A DNA stretch of 64,000 nt from Lentibacillus sp. CBA3610 (GCF_013373365.1 NZ_CP035925.1:1240001-1304000); one strand, 5' to 3'. Shown: positions 1-9,525, counted from the first letter of the stretch. The notes: generated by a model not told the origin, from the letters alone. Numbers and translations: made by a program.

Positions 1-775
1 TTAAATAGGCCCAGCTTCTGGCAGCTTTGGCAATCGAGATAGCTGCCCGCGTACTTGCCCCGAACCGCACAGCCTCTATATCTCTTGTCCGGCGCACGAT
101 TTGCATAATGTAATTGAAGATATCATCATTGATTGTAATGGATGCCACCTCCCGGCGTATCGATAAAAACGTGTCAATAGTCATGACTGCATCTGTATTT
201 ATTTCAGCATGTGGGTTTTCCAGCACGTGTTTTAATACATTGGTTTCTTCTTCAAAAGAAGGAAAGTCAATGTTTAACTTCAATAAAAAGCGGTCCTGCT
301 GAGCTTCGGGTAATGGATAGGTTCCTTCAAATTCAATCGGGTTTTGTGTAGCCACGACAAAAAAGACTTCCGGGAGTGTATAAGTCTCCCCTTGGATTGT
401 TACTTGTTTTTCTTCCATCGCTTCCAATAAAGCGGCCTGCGTTTTGGCCGGTGTCCGGTTAATTTCATCTGCCAGCAATATATTTGAGAATATCGGACCT
501 TTTATCGTTTGGAAATTGCTTTCCTGCATATTATAAATCGTACTTCCGGTAATATCACTTGGAAGCAAATCCGGTGTAAACTGGATCCGATTAAATGTCC
601 CATTCAATAATTCCGCCAATGTGCGCACCGTTTGCGTTTTTCCGGTACCAGGCACACCTTCAATCAATACATGACCATCTGCTAACAGAGCGGATAACAA
701 GAGTTTCAGATTCATAGACTGACCAAGAATCCGCTCCTCGTATTTTTCCAATAGTGATGCCAACTCGTTTCTCAT
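1..775 (-). CDS. MoxR-family AAA+ ATPase, C-terminus cut by window edge
   Basis: About 258 codons lie in the window and no in-frame stop occurs before the edge, so roughly the last 60 residues of a usual 315-320 residue MoxR are missing. Visible motifs are Walker A GVPGTGKT (residues 40-47), Walker B ILLADEIN (about 99-106) followed by RTPAKTQAALLEAMEE, and sensor-1 VVATQNP. MoxR ATPases act as chaperone-like factors, usually with a DUF58/VWA partner that would be encoded just past the window start. The ATG overlaps the TGA of the preceding DUF4350 gene (ATGA), so the genes are probably translationally coupled. The exact substrate cannot be told from sequence. Confidence 0.93.
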   Translation of the reverse strand, partial: MRNELASLLEKYEERILGQSMNLKLLLSALLADGHVLIEGVPGTGKTQTVRTLAELLNGTFNRIQFTPDLLPSDITGSTIYNMQESNFQTIKGPIFSNILLADEINRTPAKTQAALLEAMEEKQVTIQGETYTLPEVFFVVATQNPIEFEGTYPLPEAQQDRFLLKLNIDFPSFEEETNVLKHVLENPHAEINTDAVMTIDTFLSIRREVASITINDDIFNYIMQIVRRTRDIEAVRFGASTRAAISIAKAARSWAYL

Positions 776-1899
776 CCTTCCTCCACCTCTTTCCGTAATT
801 GATCGATCTTTTTCGACCATGACACGTATGTTTTTTTGCTTAAACGTTTCTGGTTTAATACATGTGTCAATCCATTAATGAATGTTTCTATTTCCCAATC
901 TGAGCTCACTTTTCGTTCCAGGTCTTCTTTAACATCCGACCAATCTTTATGGTACCGGATTCCCCAGCGTTCCTGCATAAGCAGCTTCACATAATCTGCC
1001 TGAATGCTTAAGGAATCAGCGTATCGCCTGCTCCCTTGATACCATGCCGCCAATGCTTGAATACGCTCATCACTGAACCGGACTGTTTCTTCTCTTGGTT
1101 CGTGTATAGGTCCAAAACGTTTCCCCTGATACCAGAGCCAAATGACAGCAAATAAAATAGTCTGGAGGCCCAATGCGAGCAGCCAGTTCGGATAAAGTGC
1201 TGCGATGCCCGGTGCATTTCCGGATCCATGCACATACTCGTCGAAATAAACCGTATCCCATCCCGTGTTTGCCGGTTCTATGAGAGAAAGGATTAACTCC
1301 AAATGGTCTTGCTCCAAAATATTTCCGTTCGTTATCCACTCCGGTGCGACAGTTGTTATTAATCGCCCATTTTCAAACCTTCTTTCCACTGCGATTGCGC
1401 CGGCATTGTCGTGCAATAATACGTTATCATGGTTATTGGAATCGATTCGAACCATCGAATTGAGCTCTGCCTGATACGTATCCCCATTCGATGTGGTGAC
1501 AGACCCGGTAACGCCCTGTACCGGTGTGGTTTCAATATTAAACATCCCGTCCGGATTTGTTTTCATCAGCAAAATGGTATTGCCGGACCCCAAAAAAGAC
1601 ATATATGCTTCCATCTGTTCAGTGTCAGGGGTGAAAGACGGTCCCGCCATAATCAACAGCTGATTATCGTTCTGATCAGATAACAGTTCAGGCGCGTGTG
1701 TCCATCTCTCCACAGATCCCTGTTCGTTATCTAAATATGTATAAAAAGCTTTCACACCTGTAGGCGATGGTGACTCTGAAACAAAGTCAGGATACTCTTC
1801 AGGTGTATCCGGTGCGAGTATATAACTGATTCCTATAAATAGCAGAAGAACAACAACCAGCCACACCAGTGCTCTTCTGCCTGTTAGTGATGTTTGCAA
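772..1899 (-). CDS. DUF4350-type membrane protein of the MoxR operon
   Basis: A 375-residue protein with an N-terminal membrane segment (about residues 11-29), a long extracytoplasmic region, and a second membrane segment near residues 238-258 (rich in L, W, I), followed by GKRFGPIHEPREE and a basic cytoplasmic tail. This layout and the GKRFGP motif fit the DUF4350 proteins found beside MoxR, DUF58 and DUF4129 genes. The start lies 15 bp after the DUF4129 stop and the stop overlaps the moxR start by 4 bp, so it is in the same operon. The biochemical role is unknown; a part in a membrane-associated MoxR complex is inferred from context only. Confidence 0.8.
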   Translation of the reverse strand: MQTSLTGRRALVWLVVVLLLFIGISYILAPDTPEEYPDFVSESPSPTGVKAFYTYLDNEQGSVERWTHAPELLSDQNDNQLLIMAGPSFTPDTEQMEAYMSFLGSGNTILLMKTNPDGMFNIETTPVQGVTGSVTTSNGDTYQAELNSMVRIDSNNHDNVLLHDNAGAIAVERRFENGRLITTVAPEWITNGNILEQDHLELILSLIEPANTGWDTVYFDEYVHGSGNAPGIAALYPNWLLALGLQTILFAVIWLWYQGKRFGPIHEPREETVRFSDERIQALAAWYQGSRRYADSLSIQADYVKLLMQERWGIRYHKDWSDVKEDLERKVSSDWEIETFINGLTHVLNQKRLSKKTYVSWSKKIDQLRKEVEEG

Positions 1900-1914
1900 G
1901 CCTGTTGTCCCCCC

Positions 1915-2574
1915 TTAACCTTCCCCGGAGATTTCCGGCGGTTCATCCTCCAGCAGCCGCATCGCCTCATGCCGATAACGATCATAGTCGTCTTTCACCA
2001 GTCGTCGTTCACCATAGACAACTTCATCGAACACTAACGCAAGCTGATAAAATGCGTCTGCGAGTTGACGGTTTACTTGCTGCAGCTCAGCAAAATATTC
2101 CCAATTTGTTTTCCAATTCCTCGCCTTAAGCCATTCTCTGTCATGAAAATATAGCAAAAGCGCCAAAAACATATGGCGGGCAGCTTCGTTATAATCTCCG
2201 CCTGATTCCTGCTGCCGGACCGCCTGCAAATGATCATTATACGACCAACTCGCCTCATTCATAGACTTTAGTGGCTGGTAGTCGTAAAACGTCCTTCTTT
2301 TCCCGGCATGACGGACGCGATAAAAAATAGCAAATCCAATCAGAGCCAGGACAGCAATAATGATGACCACCAAAACCATATCGGCAAAACCACTTGACGG
2401 CTCCAATCCGGAAAACAGCTTGGCTAATTGCTCTCCAATCCAGTTTGTCAGACGATCCCACCAGATTTGGAGAAAGTTACGATTTTCCTCATAATAGATT
2501 TGATAGTCGTTTTGGTTTAAAATCGTTTGCAGTTCTTCTCTTGCTTTTTCCGCATCAGCGATCAGCATCACCAC
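1915..2574 (-). CDS. DUF4129-type membrane protein
   Basis: A 219-residue protein with an aromatic, amphipathic N-terminal region (WWDRLTNWIGEQLAKLF, about residues 33-49), one strong membrane segment (about residues 67-87) and a C-terminal cytoplasmic helical domain with conserved R, W and Y residues as in DUF4129. The first codons read GTG GTG ATG, so the start may be the ATG at 2568 instead of the GTG at 2574. It is the second gene of the MoxR operon. DUF4129 proteins often resemble C-terminal tails of transglutaminase-like proteins; no protease domain is present here. The function is not established. Confidence 0.75.
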   Translation of the reverse strand: MVMLIADAEKAREELQTILNQNDYQIYYEENRNFLQIWWDRLTNWIGEQLAKLFSGLEPSSGFADMVLVVIIIAVLALIGFAIFYRVRHAGKRRTFYDYQPLKSMNEASWSYNDHLQAVRQQESGGDYNEAARHMFLALLLYFHDREWLKARNWKTNWEYFAELQQVNRQLADAFYQLALVFDEVVYGERRLVKDDYDRYRHEAMRLLEDEPPEISGEG

Positions 2575-2598
2575 CCAGCATGACTTTAATCGAATGCA

Positions 2599-3513
2599 TT
2601 ACGTTTCACTGCCGGCATTTTGATAGTCATCAATCATCTCCTGCAAGTCATCTCCGTCTTTCCGGATCTTTAAATCAAAATAAACAATGGAATAGCCGAC
2701 CATAAAGATCATGGTTGTGAATAACATAACCAGGTTCACAATGATAGAATATAAGACACTGCTACCCAAGAGTGCTATGAAAACCGATTCAATTGTCACA
2801 CTGATTGCTAAATAAATCAGGAAAAATATGATAAAAATCCCAAATACTTTCCAGCTGTTTTGACGCGTTAAATGCCAGCTTCTCCCCAGGCCTGGTATAT
2901 TATTTTCGAATACAGCAGTACCTAAATAAAAACTCCAGCGTATTAGGAAGTAAGCCGTCGTCAAACTAACAGCCAATAAAAGGATAATCAAGATGGCAAT
3001 ACCCAAAATCGGATCTGCAAGAATACTTAGAACACCCATAATCATAATAACAATAGACGGGACGAAAATCATGGTAAAGGAGATAATTCCAAATATTAAA
3101 CTCCCGCCTAATATAAGCCAAAACTTTGAAAATGCCTGCTTAATCACGCTGCTGACGTTAAAATCCTCATTCTTTTTTAATCGGGAAACAGCAAATAGGA
3201 TGGCTGCTTGAGCAACAGGTAAGAACACAAACGTTAAAAGCCCTATGCCTATATTGGCCAGGTCCTCTCCCAGTGTCGTATTGGCAGTCGCCTCAAAACT
3301 GCTTAACGTTTGATCTAACCAGTTACCGCCACTGACCGCTTCCCTGAAAAAACTGGTCCCGGTTAAGAATAAAATCATTGATTGCAGTAAATAAAGAGGG
3401 CCAATAATTATCAGTAAAATCAGGAAAAACTTTGAGAAATACTGTTTACATAACGTAAAAGCAGCATCAAGAATTTCCCCAAACCCTTTTGGTCTGTTTA
3501 ATTCTTCATTCAT
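2599..3513 (-). CDS. Multi-pass membrane protein, first gene of MoxR operon
   Basis: A 304-residue very hydrophobic protein with about six membrane segments, beginning MNEELNRPKGFGEILDAAF. The RPKGFGEILD start and the pattern of long hydrophobic stretches resemble membrane proteins related to the glycerophosphodiester phosphodiesterase membrane domain, which often precede DUF4129 genes in Bacillaceae. No catalytic residues are recognisable. The start has a good ribosome site (GGAGGAA) a few bases upstream. It ends 24 bp before the DUF4129 gene, so the four genes form one unit. I cannot assign a function. Confidence 0.7.
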   Translation of the reverse strand: MNEELNRPKGFGEILDAAFTLCKQYFSKFFLILLIIIGPLYLLQSMILFLTGTSFFREAVSGGNWLDQTLSSFEATANTTLGEDLANIGIGLLTFVFLPVAQAAILFAVSRLKKNEDFNVSSVIKQAFSKFWLILGGSLIFGIISFTMIFVPSIVIMIMGVLSILADPILGIAILIILLLAVSLTTAYFLIRWSFYLGTAVFENNIPGLGRSWHLTRQNSWKVFGIFIIFFLIYLAISVTIESVFIALLGSSVLYSIIVNLVMLFTTMIFMVGYSIVYFDLKIRKDGDDLQEMIDDYQNAGSET

Positions 3514-3597
3514 GTCAGAGATTCCTCCTCGCTATCAAGTTCTTATTCTATCAGTTATTTTACATGTTTCACACCAGTTTCAGGAAATATTTTCAAA

Positions 3598-3984
3598 AGG
3601 CTCCTGTTGTATATTTTGCTCCTTTAACTCTCGCAGTTGATATAAACTGCGACACAATTAAAAATTTGAGAGCATGACACCGCTCCGGAAATACGCTCCG
3701 CTGGTGTTGACTTTCTATACATTGAATGTTCTCTCACTAGGACAGAACACGACACTAAGCTGCGGAAAAATGCGACACTCCTGCGGGAAAGGAACAGTCT
3801 GAAGACCCCGCAGCGAGCGGTTTTTGCGAGCGAGGAGGCTGAAGCGTTCCCCGCGGAAAGGGAGTATTTTTCCGCAGCGATGAATCAGCACTCAGGTCCC
3901 GGTAGAATGGGATGAAGACTTTTCGATAGTTACGTCGCATTTTATGGATTTTGTGCCATAAAACAATCTTTTAGCAAATAGCTT
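3598..3984 (+). repeat. R1 repeat copy A (palindromic intergenic element)
   Basis: This copy fills most of the 3514-4047 gap. It begins GGCTCCTGTTG and ends near AAACAATCTTTTAGC, and the two ends are imperfect inverted repeats. Subterminal GATATAAACTGCGAC pairs with a right-hand counterpart that is more diverged here. The core has CTGCGGAAAAATGCG facing GTATTTTTCCGCAGCG, with a GC-rich arm between them. The first inner module is the short form (CGCTCCGGAAATACGCTCCGC). Short ORFs inside it are not believable genes. Confidence 0.85.
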
Positions 3985-4047
3985 ATAAAAACAAATCGTG
4001 CCTGGGCAGATGCCTCCCAAGCACGTGAATTTCGGATCAGACGGTTG

Positions 4048-5178
4048 TTATGGCCGGTCTGCCGCTTCCTGTACAATAGCTGTGACAAGTTCCGTGATGT
4101 TAACAAGTTCATCAACCGGGATCCGTTCATTCGTTGTATGGATTTCTTCATAGCCGACTGCCAGATTGACGGTCGGGATCCCCAGGCCGGAAATAACGTT
4201 CGCATCACTGCCCCCACCGCTCTTTTGCAGGTTACTGTCACGGCCGATTGTTTTGGCTGCATTTCGAGCAACTTCCACAACCTCATCATCCGCTGTTTGG
4301 GTAAAGCCTGGATACATGATTTGGACATCCACTTCTGCACTGCCGCCATATTCCTCAGCAACCGTTTCAAAGGCTTCCTTCATGTCAGCAACTTGCTTTT
4401 CCATTTTTTCCGGGACCAGCGAACGGGCTTCAGCCAGTATATCAACCCGATCCGGGACGATGTTTGTTTGTTTGCCGCCTTCAAACCGGCCAATATTCGC
4501 TGTTGTTTCTTCGTCGATCCGGCCAAGCGGCATTTTGGCAATGGCTTTTGCTGCTAACGTGATGGCGGAAACACCCTTCTCAGGTGCAAGACCGGCATGT
4601 GCCGTTTTGCCCTTCATAGCTGCAAACAACTTGACCTGAGTCGGTGCTGCAACGATAATGTCGCCGACCGTGCCATTGCTGTCAATCGCATAGCCATATT
4701 TAGCATTAATGAGCGACCCATCCAGGGATTTGGCACCCACCAGACCGGATTCTTCACCGACTGTTATCACAAATTGGACATCACCATGCTGGCTATCATT
4801 TTCTTTTAATGTACGGATTGTTTCCAAAATGGCTGCAAGGCCCGCTTTATCATCGGCACCCAGAACCGTTGTGCCATCAGATACAATATAGCCATCTTTA
4901 ATGGATGGTTTAATGCCATTACCGGGTACCACTGTATCCATATGAGAGGTGAAATAAATCAGATCAGCATCTTTTTTGGTGCCCTTTAATGTACAAACCA
5001 AATTCCCGGCACCATAGCCTGTTTTTTCCTTGCTGTCATCCTCTTTTACATCCAGGCCCAAATCCGTGAATTTTTTTGTTAATACGTTGGCAATGTCTGC
5101 TTCGTGTCCTGTTTCTGAGTCAACTTGAACGAGTTCAAAAAATTCGTCAATTAATCTGTCTTTGTTAATCGCTGGCAT
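4048..5178 (-). CDS. yqjE: M20-family tripeptidase-like metallopeptidase YqjE
   Basis: A 376-residue dizinc aminopeptidase of the M20/PepT type that would release N-terminal residues from small peptides in the cytoplasm. Metal ligands are visible as SHMDT (H79, D81), GADD (D109-D110) and the acid pair GEESG (E142-E143). A dimerisation-domain histidine (TAHAG) and a late SGGGSDAN segment complete the family pattern. The length matches Bacillus YqjE, and the neighbour upstream is the yqjD homologue, as in B. subtilis, 20 bp away, so it is probably the last gene of the methylmalonyl-CoA operon. Exact peptide specificity is unknown. Confidence 0.88.
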   Translation of the reverse strand: MPAINKDRLIDEFFELVQVDSETGHEADIANVLTKKFTDLGLDVKEDDSKEKTGYGAGNLVCTLKGTKKDADLIYFTSHMDTVVPGNGIKPSIKDGYIVSDGTTVLGADDKAGLAAILETIRTLKENDSQHGDVQFVITVGEESGLVGAKSLDGSLINAKYGYAIDSNGTVGDIIVAAPTQVKLFAAMKGKTAHAGLAPEKGVSAITLAAKAIAKMPLGRIDEETTANIGRFEGGKQTNIVPDRVDILAEARSLVPEKMEKQVADMKEAFETVAEEYGGSAEVDVQIMYPGFTQTADDEVVEVARNAAKTIGRDSNLQKSGGGSDANVISGLGIPTVNLAVGYEEIHTTNERIPVDELVNITELVTAIVQEAADRP

Positions 5179-5198
5179 CGTCTAATCCTCCTGTATGA

Positions 5199-6746
5199 TT
5201 ACAATGGTATATTGCCGTGTTTTTTCTTCGGTCGTTCTTCGTCTTTGTCATGCAGCATTTCGAGTCCTTGTATAAGCTTGATTCGCGTTTCTCTCGGGTC
5301 AATCACGTCGTCGACCATGCCAAGTCCTGCAGCCACATAAGGGTTGGCAAACTTTTCCCGGTATGTGCTGATCTTTTCCTCGCGGGTCGCTTCCGGGTTC
5401 TCACTTTCGGCAATTTCTTTGGCAAAAATAATGTTTGCCGCACCGTCAGGCCCCATCACAGCAATTTCCGCGTTCGGCCAGGCAAATACAAGGTCAGCAC
5501 CTATTGATTTACTATTAAGTGCAACGTACGCGCCGCCATAGGCTTTCCGTGTAATAACGGTTAATTTGGGGACGGTTGCTTCTGAATAGGCATACAGAAT
5601 CTTGGCCCCGTGACGAATGATTCCGCCGTGTTCCTGTTTCACACCAGGGAAAAAGCCGGTAACATCTTCAAACGTTATCAGCGGGATGTTAAACGCATCG
5701 CAAAACCGGATAAACCTTGATGCCTTATCACTTGAATCAATGTCAAGACCGCCGGCAAGGTATTTGGGCTGATTACAGACAAACCCGACCGTTTCCCCGT
5801 TGATACGCGCAAAACCAACAACGATATTTTTGGCAAAGTCTTTATGTATTTCGTAAAAACTTCCCGGATCCACTACTTGCTCGATAACTGACTTAACATC
5901 ATATGGGCGTGTCGCATTAAAAGGAACAATATCGGTTAAATCAGGACGTGTTTCATCGTTTAATTCAATTGATTTCAATGGCGGCATTTTTTGATTATTG
6001 GCCGGCAAATAGTCAACAAGTTCTTTGACGGCATCAAGTGCTTCTTCTTCACTGGCCGCTTTAATATGTGCATTGCCGCTTTTGGCATTATGTACATCTG
6101 CACCGCCTAACGCTTCAGAGGAAATTTGCTCTCCTGTTACCGTTTCAATCACTTTTGGTCCGGTTATAAACATTTGCGATGTCTCCTCAACCATGATGAC
6201 AAAGTCAGTTATGGCCGGTGAATAAACCGCCCCGCCTGCACTCGGACCCATAATGACCGAAATTTGCGGGATAACGCCTGAGTAAATGGCGTTGCGGTAA
6301 AATACTTGTCCATACCCGTCCAGAGACGATACACCTTCCTGAATTCTGGCACCACCTGAATCATTCAATCCGATGAACGGTGTGCCTGTTTTGGCAGCAA
6401 GATCCATCGCGCTCGCAATCTTTTTGCCGTGCATTTCACCAAGCGCACCGCCATAGACTGTAAAATCCTGGGCAAATAAATAAACAGCCCGTCCATTTAT
6501 TTTCCCATAACCTGTGACGACACCCTCTCCATTGGCATGCGAATTATTCATGCCAAAATCCGTTTCCCGATGTTCAATAAACGGATTCAACTCAACAAAT
6601 GATCCATCATCAAGTAAATAATCAATCCGTTCACGTGCTGTCAGTTTCCCTTTGGCATGCTGTTTGTCAATCCGTTCATCGCCGCCGCCAAGCTCAACCT
6701 GCCTGCGTTTATCATACAACTCATTAATTTTATCAAAAATATCCAT
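5199..6746 (-). CDS. yqjD: Acyl-CoA (propionyl-CoA) carboxylase carboxyltransferase subunit YqjD
   Basis: A 515-residue biotin-dependent carboxyltransferase beta subunit with two crotonase-like halves. The N-terminal half has LNDSGGARIQEG and MGPSAGGAVYSPA; the C-terminal half has the GFFPG loop and ITRKAYGGAY, all typical of propionyl-CoA carboxylase or methylmalonyl-CoA decarboxylase alpha. It would move CO2 between carboxybiotin and propionyl/methylmalonyl-CoA. The gene overlaps the stop of the preceding fusion gene by one base (TAATG), which places it in the same transcript as the mutase. No biotin carboxylase is adjacent, so AccC/AccB from elsewhere would have to serve it, or it works as a decarboxylase-type partner. 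Confidence 0.88.
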   Translation of the reverse strand: MDIFDKINELYDKRRQVELGGGDERIDKQHAKGKLTARERIDYLLDDGSFVELNPFIEHRETDFGMNNSHANGEGVVTGYGKINGRAVYLFAQDFTVYGGALGEMHGKKIASAMDLAAKTGTPFIGLNDSGGARIQEGVSSLDGYGQVFYRNAIYSGVIPQISVIMGPSAGGAVYSPAITDFVIMVEETSQMFITGPKVIETVTGEQISSEALGGADVHNAKSGNAHIKAASEEEALDAVKELVDYLPANNQKMPPLKSIELNDETRPDLTDIVPFNATRPYDVKSVIEQVVDPGSFYEIHKDFAKNIVVGFARINGETVGFVCNQPKYLAGGLDIDSSDKASRFIRFCDAFNIPLITFEDVTGFFPGVKQEHGGIIRHGAKILYAYSEATVPKLTVITRKAYGGAYVALNSKSIGADLVFAWPNAEIAVMGPDGAANIIFAKEIAESENPEATREEKISTYREKFANPYVAAGLGMVDDVIDPRETRIKLIQGLEMLHDKDEERPKKKHGNIPL

Positions 6747-7570
6747 TAGTGCTCACTTCCCTCCGTATGCCGACACAATTCAAACAAAACACCGCCTGCT
6801 GCCTTTGGATGAATAAAAGCAACCTGGCTGTTATGGGCACCTTGTTTCGGCTCTTCATTGATTAACGGAATGCCTTCTGATGTCATATTTTGAAGGCGTT
6901 CATCAAGTTGTTCTGTCTCAAGAGCAATATGATGAATGCCTTCACCCTTTTTATCCAAAAAGCGCTGAATCGGTGAATCATTGTCCAGCGGCTCCAATAA
7001 TTCCAGACGGGATTCGCCTATTTTTAGAAAAGCCGTTTTAACCCCTTCCGATTCAACGGTTTCCACACCTTCCAGTTCCAGTCCAAGCGTATCAGTATAA
7101 AATGATATCACGTGGTCAATCTGCTGGACCGCAATACCGATGTGGGCTATTTTTTCCGGTGATTTCAATTGTTCCTTTTCCGGATTGACTAATTGCTTGA
7201 TATATAAAGCAAGTGCTTCAGTTGACGAGCCGCTTGTAAATATTTTCTGAACACCTCTCTCCAGCAAATATGGTATATCTTCAGCAGGGATGACACCCCC
7301 GCCAACTACCGGAATATCAGATGCACCCTGTTCTTTCAGGACATTAATGACTTTTGGAAATAATGTTTTGTGTGCACCTGAAAGCGATGATAATCCGATG
7401 ACATCCACATCCTCCTGAATGGCAGCTTGTACGATTTGGACCGGTGATTGCCGCAGTCCGGTATAAATGACTTCCATTCCATGATCACGCAGAGCCTGTG
7501 CAATCACTAAAGCACCACGGTCATGCCCGTCAAGACCGGGTTTTGCGATTAGTACACGTATTTTCCCCAT
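6746..7570 (-). CDS. Fusion: B12-binding domain of methylmalonyl-CoA mutase + methylmalonyl-CoA epimerase
   Basis: A 274-residue protein with two domains. Residues 1-130 are a cobalamin-binding flavodoxin-like domain with DGHDRG (D14-G19, the DxHxxG lower-ligand motif), SSLSG (61-65) and GGGV (90-93). Residues 137-270 are a glyoxalase-fold epimerase with metal ligands at H143 (AHIGIAV), H213-H214 and E264 (LFELC), matching YqjC-type methylmalonyl-CoA epimerase. It would supply the B12 half of the mutase and also interconvert the R and S epimers of the substrate. The gene lies 62 bp after the mutase catalytic subunit. Each domain alone is well known; I infer coupling of the two steps. Confidence 0.88.
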   Translation of the reverse strand: MGKIRVLIAKPGLDGHDRGALVIAQALRDHGMEVIYTGLRQSPVQIVQAAIQEDVDVIGLSSLSGAHKTLFPKVINVLKEQGASDIPVVGGGVIPAEDIPYLLERGVQKIFTSGSSTEALALYIKQLVNPEKEQLKSPEKIAHIGIAVQQIDHVISFYTDTLGLELEGVETVESEGVKTAFLKIGESRLELLEPLDNDSPIQRFLDKKGEGIHHIALETEQLDERLQNMTSEGIPLINEEPKQGAHNSQVAFIHPKAAGGVLFELCRHTEGSEH

Positions 7571-7632
7571 GACGTTTCCCCCTTGTAGAAGACCTTCAAA
7601 GTTTATTTATCCATCTTTTGTAACGTACTGAT

Positions 7633-9285
7633 TTACATGCCCGTATATTCACCGAATTCATCACGCAGCACATTACAAATCTCGCCGACAGAGGCATAAA
7701 CCTTCACAGCATGTAAAATATGCGGTATTAGGTTGGCACCCCGATCTTTTGCCTGTTCGCGCAATCTTGCCAACGCATTGTCAACTTCGTGCTGATCCCT
7801 TTCATTGCGGGCTTTTTCCAATAAATCAATTTGTGCTGCCTCAAGTGCTTCATCAACTTTTAATAAATCCGGATTTACTTCTTCATCAAGTTTATATTGA
7901 TTTAAACCAACAATGATCTCTTCTTCATTTTCAATTTTCTTTTGTGTTTCGTAGGCTGTGCGCTGGATTTCCCGCTGCATGTATCCTTCTTCCACAGCTT
8001 TGACAGCTCCGCCGATTTCGTTTATTTGGTCAAGATATTTGTTCACTTCTTCTTCAATCTGATCTGTTAACGATTCGACATAATATGAACCGCCTAATGG
8101 ATCTGCCGTATCGGCCACACCGCTTTCATTGGCAATGATTTGCTGTGTCCTGAGTGCAATACGGGCGGATTCCTCAGTCGGAAGTGACAACGCTTCATCC
8201 CGGGAATTCGTATGCAGACTTTGGGTGCCGCCAAAAACAGCCGCGAGCGCTTGCATTGTCACCCGGACTACATTATTATCAGGCTGCTGAGCGGTCAGTG
8301 TCGACCCGCCGGTTTGTGTATGGAACCGTAACTTCCAGCTTTTCGGGTTTTTAGCCTGATAATGGTTTTTCATCGTTTTCGCCCAAATACGTCTGGCAGC
8401 CCGGAACTTGGCAACTTCTTCAAGAAAATTGTTATGAGCATTAAAGAAAAAAGCCAGCCTTGGTGCAAACGTATCTATATCAAGACCTGCATCCAGCGCA
8501 GCATCAACATAAGCCATACCATTGGCAAGTGTGAACGCTACCTCCTGAACAGCTGTCGAACCTGCTTCACGGATATGATAGCCTGATATGCTAATCGTGT
8601 TAAATTTTGGTACGTATTGCTGGCAAAATTCAAATATATTGGTAATTAATCGCATTGAAGGCTTTGGCGGATAAATATATGTACCGCGGGCAATATATTC
8701 TTTTAAAATATCATTTTGGATCGTGCCAGTCATTTTCTCGAGTGGCACACCCTGTTTTTCCCCGACAGCAAGATACATGCATAACAGGACAGACGCCGGT
8801 GCATTGATTGTCATCGATGTGCTTACCTTATCAAGGGGAATTTGATCAAGCAGTTGCTCCATATCGTGTAAGGAATCGATCGCAACCCCAACTTTACCGA
8901 CTTCTCCCTCCGCCATGACATCATCGGAATCGTATCCAATTTGTGTCGGGAGATCAAATGCGACTGACAAGCCTGTCTGCCCTTGATCCAGCAAATAGCG
9001 GAACCGTTCATTCGTTTCTTTTGCAGACCCGAATCCGGCATACTGGCGCATTGTCCAAAGGCGGCTGCGGTACATAGTCGGCTGGATTCCGCGGGTATAA
9101 GGATATTCACCTGGATAGCCGAGTTTTTCCTCATATGTTTCGTCTTCACTGGGATAATATAATCGCTCCACTTCCAAATCCGATGACGTTGTGAACGATT
9201 CTTTCCGTTCCGGGAATCGTTCCAGGGTTTTATTGACCGATTTCTCCCAGTTTTCTTTATTAGATTGAAATGTATGATCACTCAT
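7633..9285 (-). CDS. Methylmalonyl-CoA mutase, catalytic (TIM-barrel) subunit
   Basis: A 550-residue catalytic chain of an adenosylcobalamin-dependent acyl-CoA mutase, without the C-terminal B12 domain that the next gene encodes. The start is set at the ATG for MSDHTF at 9285, which has a GGGGG-type ribosome site; the upstream TTG extension looks spurious. RQYAGF carries Y82, and Y198-IAR-G has R200, the residues that hold the succinyl/methylmalonyl carboxylate. Isobutyryl-CoA mutases have F and Q there, so methylmalonyl/succinyl-CoA is the likely substrate. SGYHIREAG is also present. The gene is divergent from prli42 across a large dyad. Confidence 0.9.
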   Translation of the reverse strand: MSDHTFQSNKENWEKSVNKTLERFPERKESFTTSSDLEVERLYYPSEDETYEEKLGYPGEYPYTRGIQPTMYRSRLWTMRQYAGFGSAKETNERFRYLLDQGQTGLSVAFDLPTQIGYDSDDVMAEGEVGKVGVAIDSLHDMEQLLDQIPLDKVSTSMTINAPASVLLCMYLAVGEKQGVPLEKMTGTIQNDILKEYIARGTYIYPPKPSMRLITNIFEFCQQYVPKFNTISISGYHIREAGSTAVQEVAFTLANGMAYVDAALDAGLDIDTFAPRLAFFFNAHNNFLEEVAKFRAARRIWAKTMKNHYQAKNPKSWKLRFHTQTGGSTLTAQQPDNNVVRVTMQALAAVFGGTQSLHTNSRDEALSLPTEESARIALRTQQIIANESGVADTADPLGGSYYVESLTDQIEEEVNKYLDQINEIGGAVKAVEEGYMQREIQRTAYETQKKIENEEEIIVGLNQYKLDEEVNPDLLKVDEALEAAQIDLLEKARNERDQHEVDNALARLREQAKDRGANLIPHILHAVKVYASVGEICNVLRDEFGEYTGM

Positions 9286-9314
9286 AAACAGAACCCCCTG
9301 TTTCAAATTACGAA

Positions 9315-9346
9315 TAATGAATTGATGACACTTGTTCAATTCATTA
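9315..9346. promoter_or_regulatory. 32-bp inverted repeat between mutase and prli42 (putative operator)
   Basis: Two perfect 11-base arms, TAATGAATTGA and TCAATTCATTA, are separated by 10 bases. The dyad covers the -35 box of the rightward prli42 promoter and the likely -35/-10 space of the leftward mutase operon promoter (TTGAAC, 17 bases, TATTCG), where a repressor would block transcription. The sequence only loosely resembles the FadR box of Bacillus, so the regulator is unknown. Confidence 0.6.
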
Positions 9347-9360
9347 ATTAACGATAAAAT
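9332..9360 (+). promoter_or_regulatory. Sigma-A promoter of prli42
   Basis: TTGTTC and TAAAAT are separated by 17 bases, 35 bases before the start codon of the small gene. Its -35 box lies within the large dyad at 9315-9346. Confidence 0.55.
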
Positions 9361-9394
9361 ACAAGTCAGGAAAAGAACTTAAGGAGGATTAAAA

Positions 9395-9508
9395 TTGGCT
9401 GCCAGAAATAAGTCCAAACGTGAACGCAGAGTAAAAGTTATCGTCTATATTATGATATTGGCAATGATCCTTTCAACATTGACAATGGGACTTTCAATGT
9501 TTATTTAA
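9395..9508 (+). CDS. prli42: Prli42-like small membrane protein (stressosome anchor)
   Basis: A 37-residue peptide too short for routine ORF calling. It starts with TTG, six bases after a strong AAGGAGGA site (9381-9388). The first 12 residues are basic (AARNKSKRERRVK), followed by one membrane helix (VIVYIMILAMILSTLTMGLS) and a short MFI end. This pattern matches Prli42, the miniprotein that anchors the RsbR stressosome in Listeria and has homologues in Bacillus. A rho-independent terminator follows at once. The identification rests on pattern and remembered context, not on an alignment, so it is probable but not certain. Confidence 0.75.
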   Translation: MAARNKSKRERRVKVIVYIMILAMILSTLTMGLSMFI

Positions 9509-9525
9509 AGCAAACGTCCACCTGG

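Noticed and set aside
1-3. Stop codon TAA of moxR at the very start of the window
   Set aside because: The bases TTA at 1-3 are not in the moxR reading frame; the gene continues beyond the window.
7633-9285. Isobutyryl-CoA mutase instead of methylmalonyl-CoA mutase
   Set aside because: The residues at the carboxylate site are Y82 and R200, as in methylmalonyl-CoA mutase; isobutyryl-CoA mutase has F and Q.
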